A program made the position numbers and the translations under genes. Shown here piece after piece: positions 27,273 to 35,473 of a DNA stretch of 64,000 bases; position 1 is the first letter of the stretch, and each line of letters opens with the position of its first letter. The stretch is from Sphingobium sp. 15-1 (GTDB taxonomy: Bacteria > Pseudomonadota > Alphaproteobacteria > Sphingomonadales > Sphingomonadaceae): the NCBI RefSeq assembly GCF_013375535.1, contig NZ_JABXJG010000002.1:1240001-1304000 (forward strand). Direction: 5' to 3'. Below the pieces are notes generated by a model. The model had not been told where the DNA came from. It saw only the letters and a list, made by a program, of their open reading frames with translations, and searched no databases.

Positions 27273-29420
27273 TCACGCTGCCCTGGTCATTTCGCTGGCG
27301 ACCATCGCCGCCATGGCGTCGGTCACGCGGAAGCGTTCGCCATAGCGGTCGGCCAATGCGGCCGCCCGATTCAGGAACGCGGCGCGGCCGTACCAGTCGA
27401 TGAACTGAAGCGCCCCGCCGGTGTGTGCGGGAAAGCCGAAAGCGAAGATGGAGCCGATATTGGCTTCGGCCTCGCTGCGCAGGACGCCTTCCTGGTAGCA
27501 GCGCAGCGTTTCGATGGACTGCCTGAAGAGCAGCCGGTCCCGAATATCCTGGCCCGGCACCGATCCGTCGCCCGATGCATAGGCGGACAGGCCTTCCCAC
27601 AGCGATTTCGAGCCATCGTCATGATAGGTGTAGAAACCGCCGCCATATTGGCGCCCGCCACGGCCTTGCGCCAGAATGTCGAATGACACGGCGCGGGTCG
27701 CGTCCATGTCCGCCGGATAGCCGTTGGCGACGCCCAGCATCTCGTCGATACGGCCGTGGGTGCTCAACACCTTGCTCATCAGCAGGATGCTCGTTTCGTC
27801 GGCTACCGCGAGCGGGCCGACGGGCATGCCGGCTTTCCAGGCTTCACGCTCGATCTGAACAGGGGCAACGCCGTCGCGGATCAGCGCCGCGCCCTCGTCC
27901 GTGAAGGTGCCGAAGACGCGTGAGGTGAAGAAGCCGCGGCTGTCGTTGACGACGATCGGGATCTTGCCGATCTGCTTGACATAGTCATAGGCTGCGGCGG
28001 CGGTTGCGTCCGATGTCTGTTCGCCCCGGATGATCTCCACCAGCTGCATCTTGTCGACGGGCGAGAAGAAATGGATGCCGATGAAACGGCTGGGGTCCGG
28101 CACCGCCTTCGCCAGCAGTCCGACGGGGATGGTCGAAGTGTTCGTGCCGTAGATGCCGCGATCCGACAGGCTGCCGAAGGTTTCGGCGATGATCTTTTCC
28201 TTGAGCGCGATGTCCTCGAACACGGCCTCGATCACGATGTCGACACCCTGCATGTCGGCATAGTCGCCCGTGGGCGTGATCCGGCCGAGCAGGGCGCCCT
28301 TGTCGGCCTCGCTCATGCGTCCCTTGCGGATGCGGCCATCCGCGATCTTCGCCGAATAAGCCTTGCCCTTTTCAGCGGCCTCGACCGACAGGTCCTTGAG
28401 CGCCACGGGCAGATTGCGCGAAGCGTGCGCCCAGGCGATGCCCTGGCCCATCATGCCGGCGCCCAGAACGGCGGAGCTGGCGAATGTCGCCTGTTCGCCC
28501 TGCGGCCGGTTCGCGCCGTTCTTGATGCCGTTCATGTTCAAGAAGAAGGCGGTGATCTGCGCGCGCGCCTCCGGGCTGCGCACCAGCTTAACAAAGGCGC
28601 GGCTCTCCGTCTTGAGCGCGCTGTCGAAACCCATGCGCATCGAATTCACGGCGACGTCCAGGATGGCGGCAGGCGCGGGCATCAGCCCCCGCGTCTTCGC
28701 GATCAGCATCGTCGGCGCGATTGCGGCGATCTGGCGCACGGCATTGCTGTCGGCATTGCCGCCGGGATAGGCAAAACCCCTCCGGTCCCAGGGCTGGGTC
28801 GCGGCTTCGGGATTGGCCTTGATCCACTGCTTCGCGGCAGGGATCAATTCTTCGGCCGTGTCGACCAGCGCATCGACGATGCCGATCTTGTAAGCCTTGG
28901 CCGCCGGCATGGTGGTACCTTCGAGAAGCAGCGGCAGCGCCTTTTCAAGGCCCAGCAACGCCACCATGCGCACAACGCCGCCCGCGCCGGGAATAAGGCC
29001 GAGCGTGACTTCGGGCAGACCGACAAGCGTTTTGGGGCTGTTCAGCGCCACCCGATAATTGCAGGCGAGCGCGATTTCGAAGCCGCCGCCCAGCGCTGCG
29101 CCGTTGATCGCGGCGGCGACCGGCACGGGGAGCCGTTCCAGCCTGCGCAGGAAGGACTTTGCGGTCTGGACCTTTTCGAATTCCTGTTCCGGCGTCTTGC
29201 CGCCTTTCAGCATTTCCTTGAGGTCGCCGCCGGCGAAAAAGGTCTTCTTTGCGGACGCGAAAATGACGCCGGACAGTCCTGCCTCGCGCTCCAGCCGGTC
29301 GAGCGTCTCGGTCATGCCGACATTATAGGCCGCGCCCATCGTGTTGGCCGACTGGTCGAACATATCCATGGTGACGGTCACGATGCCGTCGGCGTCCTTT
29401 TCGTAGATAAAACCGTTCAT
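27273..29420 (-). CDS. FadB/FadJ-like enoyl-CoA hydratase / 3-hydroxyacyl-CoA dehydrogenase
   Basis: A 715-residue bifunctional beta-oxidation protein. An enoyl-CoA hydratase domain fills about residues 1-200 (FFAGGDLKEM; GGGFEIALACNYRVAL with the catalytic Glu; GLPEVTLGLIPGAGG). The 3-hydroxyacyl-CoA dehydrogenase domain starts near residue 325 with GAGMMGQGIA, continues with VIEAVFED and GIHFFSPVDKM (catalytic His), and ends in a C-terminal dimer domain. ATG 29420 is chosen because GAAGGA lies nine bases upstream; ATG 29429 would be too close. It sits 17 bases after the thiolase gene. A second enzyme of the same design, but different sequence, is at 33123. Confidence 0.94.
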   Translation of the reverse strand: MNGFIYEKDADGIVTVTMDMFDQSANTMGAAYNVGMTETLDRLEREAGLSGVIFASAKKTFFAGGDLKEMLKGGKTPEQEFEKVQTAKSFLRRLERLPVPVAAAINGAALGGGFEIALACNYRVALNSPKTLVGLPEVTLGLIPGAGGVVRMVALLGLEKALPLLLEGTTMPAAKAYKIGIVDALVDTAEELIPAAKQWIKANPEAATQPWDRRGFAYPGGNADSNAVRQIAAIAPTMLIAKTRGLMPAPAAILDVAVNSMRMGFDSALKTESRAFVKLVRSPEARAQITAFFLNMNGIKNGANRPQGEQATFASSAVLGAGMMGQGIAWAHASRNLPVALKDLSVEAAEKGKAYSAKIADGRIRKGRMSEADKGALLGRITPTGDYADMQGVDIVIEAVFEDIALKEKIIAETFGSLSDRGIYGTNTSTIPVGLLAKAVPDPSRFIGIHFFSPVDKMQLVEIIRGEQTSDATAAAAYDYVKQIGKIPIVVNDSRGFFTSRVFGTFTDEGAALIRDGVAPVQIEREAWKAGMPVGPLAVADETSILLMSKVLSTHGRIDEMLGVANGYPADMDATRAVSFDILAQGRGGRQYGGGFYTYHDDGSKSLWEGLSAYASGDGSVPGQDIRDRLLFRQSIETLRCYQEGVLRSEAEANIGSIFAFGFPAHTGGALQFIDWYGRAAFLNRAAALADRYGERFRVTDAMAAMVASEMTRAA

Positions 29421-29437
29421 TGTCGTCATTCCTTCGA

Positions 29438-30643
29438 TCAGACGCGCTCGATGATGGAGGCGATGCCCATGCCGCCGCCCACGCACATGCACAGCAGGCC
29501 GCGCTTCAGCGAGCGCCGCTCAAGTTCGTCGAGAACGGTCGAGACCAGGCAGCCCCCCGTCGCGCCGAGCGGGTGACCCAATGCGATGGCGCCGCCGACG
29601 ACGTTCAGCTTTTCGTCGGGAACATCCAGATCCTTCTGAAGCAGCAGCGCGACCGAGGCGAAGGCTTCGTTGATCTCGACCAGATCGATGTCGTTCATGG
29701 TGAGCCCGGCCTTTTCCAGCGCCTTTTTGGAAGCCGGACCCGGTCCGGTCAGCATGATGACGGGATCGGTCGCCAGCACGGCGGTCGAAACAACGCGACC
29801 GCGCGGGGTCAGGCCGATGTCCCTGCCGGCCTTCTCGCTGCCGAGCAGGACGAGGGAGGCGCCATCGACGATGCCCGAACTATTGCCGGGCGTATGCACA
29901 TGGTTGACGCGTTCCAGCCCGACATATTTGGACAGGGCGATATCGTCATAGCCCATCTTGCCCATGCCGGCGAAGCTGGCCTTGAGTGCGCCCAGCGTCT
30001 GCATGTCCGTATGGGGCTTGATGAAATCGTCGCGTTCCAAAATGGTCAGGCCGCTTTCGTCGCGCACGGGCACCACCGAACGGTCGAACCAGCCATTGTC
30101 GCGGGCATAGGCGGCCTTGCGCTGGGAACCCACCGCGAACGCGTCGCAATCGTCGCGGGAAAAGCCGTTCATCGTGGCGATCAGATCGGCGCCTATGCCC
30201 TGCGGCACGAATCCGGTGGCGATGTTGGTGGCAGGGTCCTCGAACGCGCCGCCGTCGGCGCCCATAGGCGCCCGGCTCATGCTTTCAAAGCCGCCCGCGC
30301 AGACAAGATCTTCCCAGCCCGACGCGATCTTGGCCGCCGCCGTGTTGAAAGTGTCGAGACCCGATGCGCAAAATCTGTTGACCTGCGCGCCCGGCACGCT
30401 TTCGTCCCAGCCCGCCTTCATCAGCGCCAGCTTGGGTAGCACGGCACCCTGCTCCAGCGTGGGGGTGACGCATCCCAGAATAACGTCGTCGACCCGGGCG
30501 GTGTCCAGGTCGTGGCGTTGCTGCATTTCGTTCAACAGCGTCGTTACCAGGTCGATCGGCTTGCACTCGTTGAGCGAACCATCGCTCTTGCCCTTTGACC
30601 GGGGCGTGCGGATCGCGTCGTAGATGTAGGCGGTGTTGGCCAT
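29438..30643 (-). CDS. Acetyl-CoA acyltransferase (thiolase)
   Basis: A 401-residue thiolase completing beta-oxidation by cleaving 3-oxoacyl-CoA. [12 protein letters not shown] holds the nucleophilic Cys92; [15 protein letters not shown] holds the His; [10 protein letters not shown] holds the second Cys near the C-terminus. The frame is open 72 bases upstream, but GGAGAG in front of ATG 30643 and the family start ([14 protein letters not shown]) decide for 30643. First gene of the long (-) operon; the palindrome at 30722-30735 is 78 bases upstream. Confidence 0.95.
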   Translation of the reverse strand: MANTAYIYDAIRTPRSKGKSDGSLNECKPIDLVTTLLNEMQQRHDLDTARVDDVILGCVTPTLEQGAVLPKLALMKAGWDESVPGAQVNRFCASGLDTFNTAAAKIASGWEDLVCAGGFESMSRAPMGADGGAFEDPATNIATGFVPQGIGADLIATMNGFSRDDCDAFAVGSQRKAAYARDNGWFDRSVVPVRDESGLTILERDDFIKPHTDMQTLGALKASFAGMGKMGYDDIALSKYVGLERVNHVHTPGNSSGIVDGASLVLLGSEKAGRDIGLTPRGRVVSTAVLATDPVIMLTGPGPASKKALEKAGLTMNDIDLVEINEAFASVALLLQKDLDVPDEKLNVVGGAIALGHPLGATGGCLVSTVLDELERRSLKRGLLCMCVGGGMGIASIIERV

Positions 30644-30721
30644 TTTCTCTCCGAGTGTAAGATAGTCTCTACGCGTCTTCTTCCGTTGGCAGGCAGTGTC
30701 ATGCAAGACAGGCAAGGCGAC

Positions 30722-30735
30722 ATTACATACGCAAT
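30722..30735. promoter_or_regulatory. ATTAC-N4-GTAAT palindrome, one mismatch
   Basis: ATTAC ATAC GCAAT in the 256-base divergent gap between thiolase (78 bases) and the IS-split SDR (164 bases). The left arm is exact; the right arm has one change. It could control the whole beta-oxidation operon. Confidence 0.5.
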
Positions 30736-31198
30736 GGCTTTTCAGCCTCGCCGATGCGGATCAGGGTCGTGATGGATGATGGCAAGGTCATGATTTCGAT
30801 TTTCGCTGGCATGGATCGAGGCCAGACTGAACTGGTTTCCGATCCTTCGGAATCGGTAAACATCAGAGCCATAGAGCCGGCAAGCGAGAGGAAAAACCGA
30901 TGGGACGTGTTCAGGACAAGGTCGTCATCGTCACTGGCGCAGGCGGCGGATTGGGCGAAGCAAGCGCGCGTCTGCTCGCCCGGGAGGGGGGCAAAGTCAT
31001 CCTCACGGATATCGATGAGGGCAGGGGAGCGCAGGTCGCCCGCGACATCGGCGAGCCGGCGCTGTTCCTGAAGCGCGACGTGCGCGATGAGGCCGGCTGG
31101 GAATCGTTGGTCGACGAAGTATGTGGTCGTTTCGGAAAACTGGACCTGCTGGTCAACAATGCCGGCGTCACGCGAATGGGCTTTCCCGACGACACATA

Positions 31199-31209
31199 TG
31201 TGGACGGCC
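31199..31209 (+). repeat. Sub-terminal inverted repeat of the IS, transposase-distal end
   Basis: TGTGGACGGCC, exact reverse complement of 32576-32586; it begins one or two bases inside the inferred element boundary. Confidence 0.85.
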
Positions 31210-31472
31210 CCCGCCTGACAATAGATTTAGCAGAGTATGACCGATCGCTTGCGTTCATATGTCCGGCCTCAAAGGTGCAGCCGCAAATGACCGCGGGCCA
31301 AGATGGTTTCCGCCACATGAGTTCCAAACAAGTTTCCGGCATGTAGTAGCCATTGCATCGTACGGAGTGTCTCACGCCCGGAATGATCGATCCCATCTGC
31401 GCATTCTATTGCAAGTTCAGGCCTCAGCTCAACACGAGTGCTTGCACATCAGCACCCCCTGTTCGCCAAGCT
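31210..31472 (-). ncRNA. Non-coding 3' region of the IS, candidate bridge RNA
   Basis: About 263 bases after the transposase stop with no convincing gene. In IS1111-type elements the bridge RNA that pairs with donor and target DNA is encoded downstream of the recombinase, which is this position. On the + strand, CACATG (31314-31319) and TCCAAACA (31323-31330) lie close together; the first matches, and the second is the reverse complement of, parts of the rebuilt target (CACATG-TTTGGA). This could reflect target-guide segments, but short matches can be chance. RNA ends cannot be placed by eye. Confidence 0.4.
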
Positions 31473-32513
31473 CTATGCCGCTACCTCGCGTAGCGGAATA
31501 CTGTTTGCCCGGTAGCGCTCGCCGGTCACCATGAGCTTCCAGGCAATGCGCGCAATCTTGTTCGCAACCGCCACGGCAACGAGCTTTGGCGGCTTGCGCT
31601 TGAGCAGTTCAAGTAGCCAGGCGTTTGCATTGTTGCCCTTTCCTGCTCGAACATGCCGTAGAAGCGCGGTGGCACCGGCCACCAGCACACTTCGCAGCAG
31701 TTCGTCACCGGCGCGTGTTATAATGCCAAGCCGGACCTTGCCGCCGGTAGAATGGTCCTTTGGTGTCAGGCCCATCCAGGCGGCAAATTGTCGCCCTGAG
31801 GCAAACAGCTCGGGCGCTGGCGTTTTCATCATGAGGAGTGACGCTCCGATTGGACCGACACCGGGGATTTCCGCCAGGCGTCGGCTGCATTCGTTGGCGC
31901 GGTGCCATGCCGCCAACTCCGCTTCGACCTCTTCGATTTGGTCCTGAAGCCGAGAATATTCCTTCGCCTGCGCGGCAAACAGGGTTCGCGCAAGCGCCGG
32001 CACAGTAGGGTCGACCGCGATACGGTCGAGCAGCGGAACGATCCGGCACTTGCCCTGGGCAGCAATCAGCCCGAACTCTGCAGCATAACCACGGATCGCG
32101 TTGACCAACTGCGTACGGGTGCGGATCAACCGATCGCGTACGCCGACCAGCATGAGCGCTGCCTGCTGCTCAGAAGTCTTGATGGGCACAAAGCGCATCG
32201 TGGGTCGGCTCATTGCTTCGCACAGGGCTTCGGCATCAGCCGCATCGTTCTTCCCGCGCTTTACATAGGGCTTCACCAACTGCGGCGCGATCAGCTTCAC
32301 TTCATGGCCGTACGACGTCAGGAGCCGCGCCAAATGGTGAGACGCCCCACACGCCTCGATAGCAATCACCGTTGGCGGCAGCTTCTCGAAAAACGCCATC
32401 ATCTCGGTACGGCGCAGCTTTTTGCGCAGGATGGGCTTCTCGGCGGCGTTGACGCCATGAAGCTGGTAAACGTGCTTTGACGTGTCGATGCCAACTCGGA
32501 TAAGATGTTCCAC
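31473..32513 (-). CDS. IS110/IS1111-family transposase (DEDD recombinase with serine domain)
   Basis: A 346-residue recombinase. The N-terminal RuvC-like DEDD domain begins RVGIDTSKHVYQLHG and includes VIAIEACGASHH and KRGKNDAADAEALCEA, giving the acidic residues. The C-terminal Transposase_20 domain contains IPGVGPIGASLL, FASGRQFAAWMGLTPKDHSTGGK and GDELLRSVLVAGATALLRH, which holds the conserved Ser. AAGGAGGA eight bases before GTG 32513 fixes the start; the longer open frame would extend out of the element into the SDR. The gene looks intact, so the element may still be mobile. Confidence 0.95.
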   Translation of the reverse strand: MEHLIRVGIDTSKHVYQLHGVNAAEKPILRKKLRRTEMMAFFEKLPPTVIAIEACGASHHLARLLTSYGHEVKLIAPQLVKPYVKRGKNDAADAEALCEAMSRPTMRFVPIKTSEQQAALMLVGVRDRLIRTRTQLVNAIRGYAAEFGLIAAQGKCRIVPLLDRIAVDPTVPALARTLFAAQAKEYSRLQDQIEEVEAELAAWHRANECSRRLAEIPGVGPIGASLLMMKTPAPELFASGRQFAAWMGLTPKDHSTGGKVRLGIITRAGDELLRSVLVAGATALLRHVRAGKGNNANAWLLELLKRKPPKLVAVAVANKIARIAWKLMVTGERYRANSIPLREVAA

Positions 32514-32575
32514 GGACGGTCTCCTCCTTGAGATTTGCAACAACCTCAACCTGGCACATTGTGATGCCGTTTGGA

Positions 32576-32586
32576 GGCCGTCCACA
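32576..32586 (-). repeat. Sub-terminal inverted repeat of the IS, transposase-proximal end
   Basis: GGCCGTCCACA, partner of 31199-31209. It lies seven bases inside the inferred element end, so the two ends are asymmetric. Confidence 0.85.
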
Positions 32587-33079
32587 CCAACATGTTTGGA
32601 GGATTTTCGCTTCATCTACGCGGTCAATGTCGAGGGAACATTCCTCGGTTGCAAGCATGCGATCAGGGCGATGGCGCGATCTGAAGGAGGATCGATCATT
32701 AACATATCGTCCATCGGCGGATTGACCGGGACGTTCGGCACCACCGCCTACAGCGCCGCGAAAGGGGCCGTGCGCGCCCTTTCCAGATCTGTAGCCGCCC
32801 ATTGCGCGCAGGCGCGGCGCGGTATCCGCTGCAATTCCATCTATCCCGCCGCGATGGACACGGACATGGTTCGGCGGGGGGCGCAGGAACTGGAGGAAAG
32901 GGGCATCGCCATGCCGCCCACCATCGCCACGACCCTGGGTACGCCCAACGACATCGGCCATGCCGTCGTCTATCTGGCTTCGGACGAATCCCGTTTCATG
33001 AACGGGGCGGAACTGGTCATCGACAATGGCATAACCTCGACGCCCGGGCAGGTGCCATAAACAACCAGCGAAGGGCGTC

Positions 33080-33110
33080 GGGATAGGCCGGGCGCTGCCG
33101 GGCCTATCCC
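33080..33110. terminator. Bidirectional hairpin between convergent genes
   Basis: GGGATAGGCC (33080-33089) pairs with GGCCTATCCC (33101-33110), with further GGC/GCC pairing inside the loop. It sits between the SDR 3' part (+) and the FadB-like gene (-). No clear T-run follows. Confidence 0.6.
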
Positions 33111-33122
33111 GTGCATAGCCCG

Positions 33123-35189
33123 TCAGGATCGGGTGAAGCTTCCGCCGTTGCTCGCCTTTTCCCGCAGCAGGGCGGCCGGGGCAAAGGCTTCGCCATAGCG
33201 TTCGGCCATCTTGTCGAGTGCAGCGACGATCTTCGGCAAACCGACCATGTCGGCCCAGAACATGGGGCCCCCGGTGTAGACCGGCCAATTATATCCCAGG
33301 ATGCAGGCGACATCGATGTCCGACGCGCGGATCGCGACGCCTTCTTCCAGGATGCGGGCGCCTTCGTTGACGACGGGATAGAGAAGGCGAGCGACGATCT
33401 CGTCCGCATCCAGCGGATCGGACTGTTCGATGCCCTTTGCCGCAGCCAGATCGGCAATGACCTTCGCCGCGACCGGGGATGGCGTCGGCCGACGCTTTTC
33501 GTCATAGTCGTAGAAGCCGCCATTCTTCTTTTGGCCGAGGCGATCGAGCGCCACCAGATCGCCCATCAAGGTCCGTTCCGACGAGCCGCGGCCCAGCACG
33601 TCCAGCCCGATCAGGTCGAGCATGGCGAAGGGCCCCATGGCAAAGCCATAGTCATAGATCGCCTTGTCCACGGCTTCGGGTGATGTGCCCTCAAGGATTA
33701 CTGCGTCGGCCTGCCGTCCACGCGGCTCCATGATCCGGTTGGCGATGAAGCCATGGCATACCTTGCTGACGACCGGAACCTTGCCGATCGTCCTGGCCAT
33801 CTTGACGGCGGTCGCCAGAATGACGTCGCGCGTCTGCTTGCCCCGCACGATTTCCAGCAGGCGCATCACATTGGCGGGCGAGAAGAAATGCAGGCCGATC
33901 ACATCGCCCGGACGGGACGTCGCGGCGGCGATTTCGTCCAGATCCAGGAAGGACGTGTTGGAAGCGAGAATGGCGCCTTTTTTCGCGACCTGATCGAGCT
34001 TGGCAAAAATCTCCTTCTTGACGTCCATGCGCTCAAACACGGCTTCGATGACCAGATCCACGTCCGCCAGCGCGGCGATGTCGGTGGACGGCTGGATCAG
34101 GGCCATGCGCTGTTCGACCTGTTCCTGGGTCAGGCGGCCCTTCTTCGCGGTGTTTTCATAGTTGCGGCGAATGACGGAAATACCCCGGTCCAGCGCCTCC
34201 TGCGACATTTCCACCAGCGTCACCGGGATGCCGGCGTTGAGAAAATTCATCGAAATCCCGCCGCCCATCGTGCCGGCCCCGATCACGCCTACGCTCTTTA
34301 TCGGGAGGGTAGCGATGTCATTGGCAAGATCGGGAATTTTCGACGTCTGCCGTTCCGCGAAGAAATAATAGCGTTGCGCGGCGCTTTCGGACGAATCGTG
34401 CAATTCGCGGAACAGCTCCCTTTCGCGCTTCAGCCCTTCCTCGAACGGCAGGTCTACCGCCGCCTGCACCGCGCGGACAATGTTGCCCGGCGCCTTGAAA
34501 CCCCTGAAACCACGTGCATTCGCCTTGAGATAGTCGTCGAACAGTTCTGGCTTGCCCTTGAAGGGGTCGATCTTGTCCTGCCGGTCGCGAACGCGAGCGA
34601 TGGCTTCGCCGCGCGCCAGGACGGTCCTTGCAAAGGCGACGGCGTCGGCGCGCAGTTCACCCTCCTGCGCCAGCGCATCGATCACGCCCAGCTCAAGGGC
34701 CTTTTTCGCATTGATCTGTCGGCCATTGGCGATCAGGTCGAGGGCGAGTTCGGGCCCCACGATCCGGGGAAGGCGCTGCGTCCCGCCTGCACCCGGCAGA
34801 AGGCCAAGATGCACCTCCGGCAAGCCAACCTTGGCGCTGGGCAAGGCAATGCGATAATTGCAGGTCAAGGCCACTTCCAGCCCGCCACCAAGCGCCGTGC
34901 CATGAATGGCGGCGAATACCGGCTTTCCGGCATCTTCTATGAGATGCAGAATATCGTGCAGGTCCGGCTTTTCCGGCGCCTTGCCGAATTCGGAAATGTC
35001 GGCACCGGCAAAGAAGGTGCGTCCGCCGCAGATTAGGACGATCGCGCGAATGTCGGCATCCGTTGAGAAACGGTCAAATCCCTCCGCAATCGCGCGGCGG
35101 ACCGCAATCCCAAGGGCATTGACGGGCTTGGAATCGATCGTGACGATTCCGATTTCTCCGTCGCGATCATAGCTTGCGATCTCAGTCAT
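33123..35189 (-). CDS. Second FadB-like enoyl-CoA hydratase / 3-hydroxyacyl-CoA dehydrogenase
   Basis: A 688-residue bifunctional enzyme. The hydratase part has [12 protein letters not shown] and [16 protein letters not shown] with the catalytic Glu, plus [14 protein letters not shown]. The dehydrogenase part begins near residue 295 with [13 protein letters not shown], then [35 protein letters not shown] and [19 protein letters not shown]. This is the fatty-acid oxidation/peroxisomal-type arrangement. GGAGG precedes ATG 35189. It is transcribed alone, away from the TonB receptor at 35474, and differs enough from the copy at 27273 to suggest a different chain length or branching of substrate. 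Confidence 0.94.
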   Translation of the reverse strand: MTEIASYDRDGEIGIVTIDSKPVNALGIAVRRAIAEGFDRFSTDADIRAIVLICGGRTFFAGADISEFGKAPEKPDLHDILHLIEDAGKPVFAAIHGTALGGGLEVALTCNYRIALPSAKVGLPEVHLGLLPGAGGTQRLPRIVGPELALDLIANGRQINAKKALELGVIDALAQEGELRADAVAFARTVLARGEAIARVRDRQDKIDPFKGKPELFDDYLKANARGFRGFKAPGNIVRAVQAAVDLPFEEGLKRERELFRELHDSSESAAQRYYFFAERQTSKIPDLANDIATLPIKSVGVIGAGTMGGGISMNFLNAGIPVTLVEMSQEALDRGISVIRRNYENTAKKGRLTQEQVEQRMALIQPSTDIAALADVDLVIEAVFERMDVKKEIFAKLDQVAKKGAILASNTSFLDLDEIAAATSRPGDVIGLHFFSPANVMRLLEIVRGKQTRDVILATAVKMARTIGKVPVVSKVCHGFIANRIMEPRGRQADAVILEGTSPEAVDKAIYDYGFAMGPFAMLDLIGLDVLGRGSSERTLMGDLVALDRLGQKKNGGFYDYDEKRRPTPSPVAAKVIADLAAAKGIEQSDPLDADEIVARLLYPVVNEGARILEEGVAIRASDIDVACILGYNWPVYTGGPMFWADMVGLPKIVAALDKMAERYGEAFAPAALLREKASNGGSFTRS

Positions 35190-35333
35190 TCATCCTCCAA
35201 CAGCATCTTTGGCCCTGCGATGGGCGCAATATTCGGGTCGACGCCCGCATGGGCGCAATCGAGCCAAGGGAGTGGCGAGGGACGGCCGACCTGACAAGCG
35301 ATTTGCCACAAGCCCCTGCGTCCCGCTCCATAA

Positions 35334-35347
35334 ATTGCAGATGTGAT
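35334..35347. promoter_or_regulatory. ATTAC-N4-GTAAT-like palindrome, two mismatches
   Basis: ATTGC AGAT GTGAT, between the divergent FadB-like gene (144 bases) and TonB receptor (126 bases). Weaker than the exact copies; kept because position and spacing match them. Confidence 0.35.
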
Positions 35348-35473
35348 GAATAGGTACTGGCATGCCCGTCGGCTCTGGCGACATCACGAGCATGATCTTT
35401 GGCGCAGGGCCATCAATAAAATTGGATTGTCGATGTATGACCAAAGAAAGCCATAAGTACAGGGGAGGTGGAA

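Larger units (their letters stand above)
31198..32593 (-). mobile_element. IS110-family insertion sequence, IS1111-type, about 1.4 kb
   Basis: Limits are set by rebuilding the split SDR: removing 1,396 bases between the two ACAT copies restores the gene. The transposase runs on the minus strand. An 11-base sub-terminal inverted repeat (TGTGGACGGCC at 31199-31209, GGCCGTCCACA at 32576-32586) lies close to both ends, as in the IS1111 subgroup. The non-coding stretch is short before the transposase (about 80 bases) and long after it (about 275), again the IS1111 arrangement. The exact end could shift by up to four bases within the shared ACAT. Confidence 0.88.
30900..33060 (+). pseudogene. SDR oxidoreductase gene interrupted by an insertion sequence
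   Basis: The 5' part (30900-31197) encodes MGRVQDKVVIVTGAGGGLG and runs to NNAGVTRMGFPDDT; the 3' part (32594-33060) resumes with CLEDFRFIYAVNVEGTFLG, ISSIGG, YSAAK and the usual C-terminus. Both edges of the insert carry ACAT in the same codon phase (31194-31197 and 32590-32593). Joining them there restores one in-frame 254-residue short-chain dehydrogenase reading PDDTCLEDFR. As it stands the protein runs into IS sequence and stops at 31346 without its catalytic Ser/Tyr/Lys, so it should be inactive. It would have faced the beta-oxidation operon from a shared promoter region. Confidence 0.93.

Noticed and set aside
28071-29576. 501-residue open frame on the + strand over the FadB-like gene
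   Set aside because: Antisense shadow of a high-GC gene; the opposite strand has a complete enzyme with catalytic motifs, while this product matches nothing recognisable.
33753-35036. 427-residue open frame on the + strand over the second FadB-like gene
   Set aside because: Antisense shadow; residue composition (many His, Arg, Gly) is typical of shadow frames.
35190-35444. 84-residue frame upstream of the second FadB-like gene
   Set aside because: No recognisable domain or convincing ribosome-binding site; it spans the divergent promoter region and the operator-like site.
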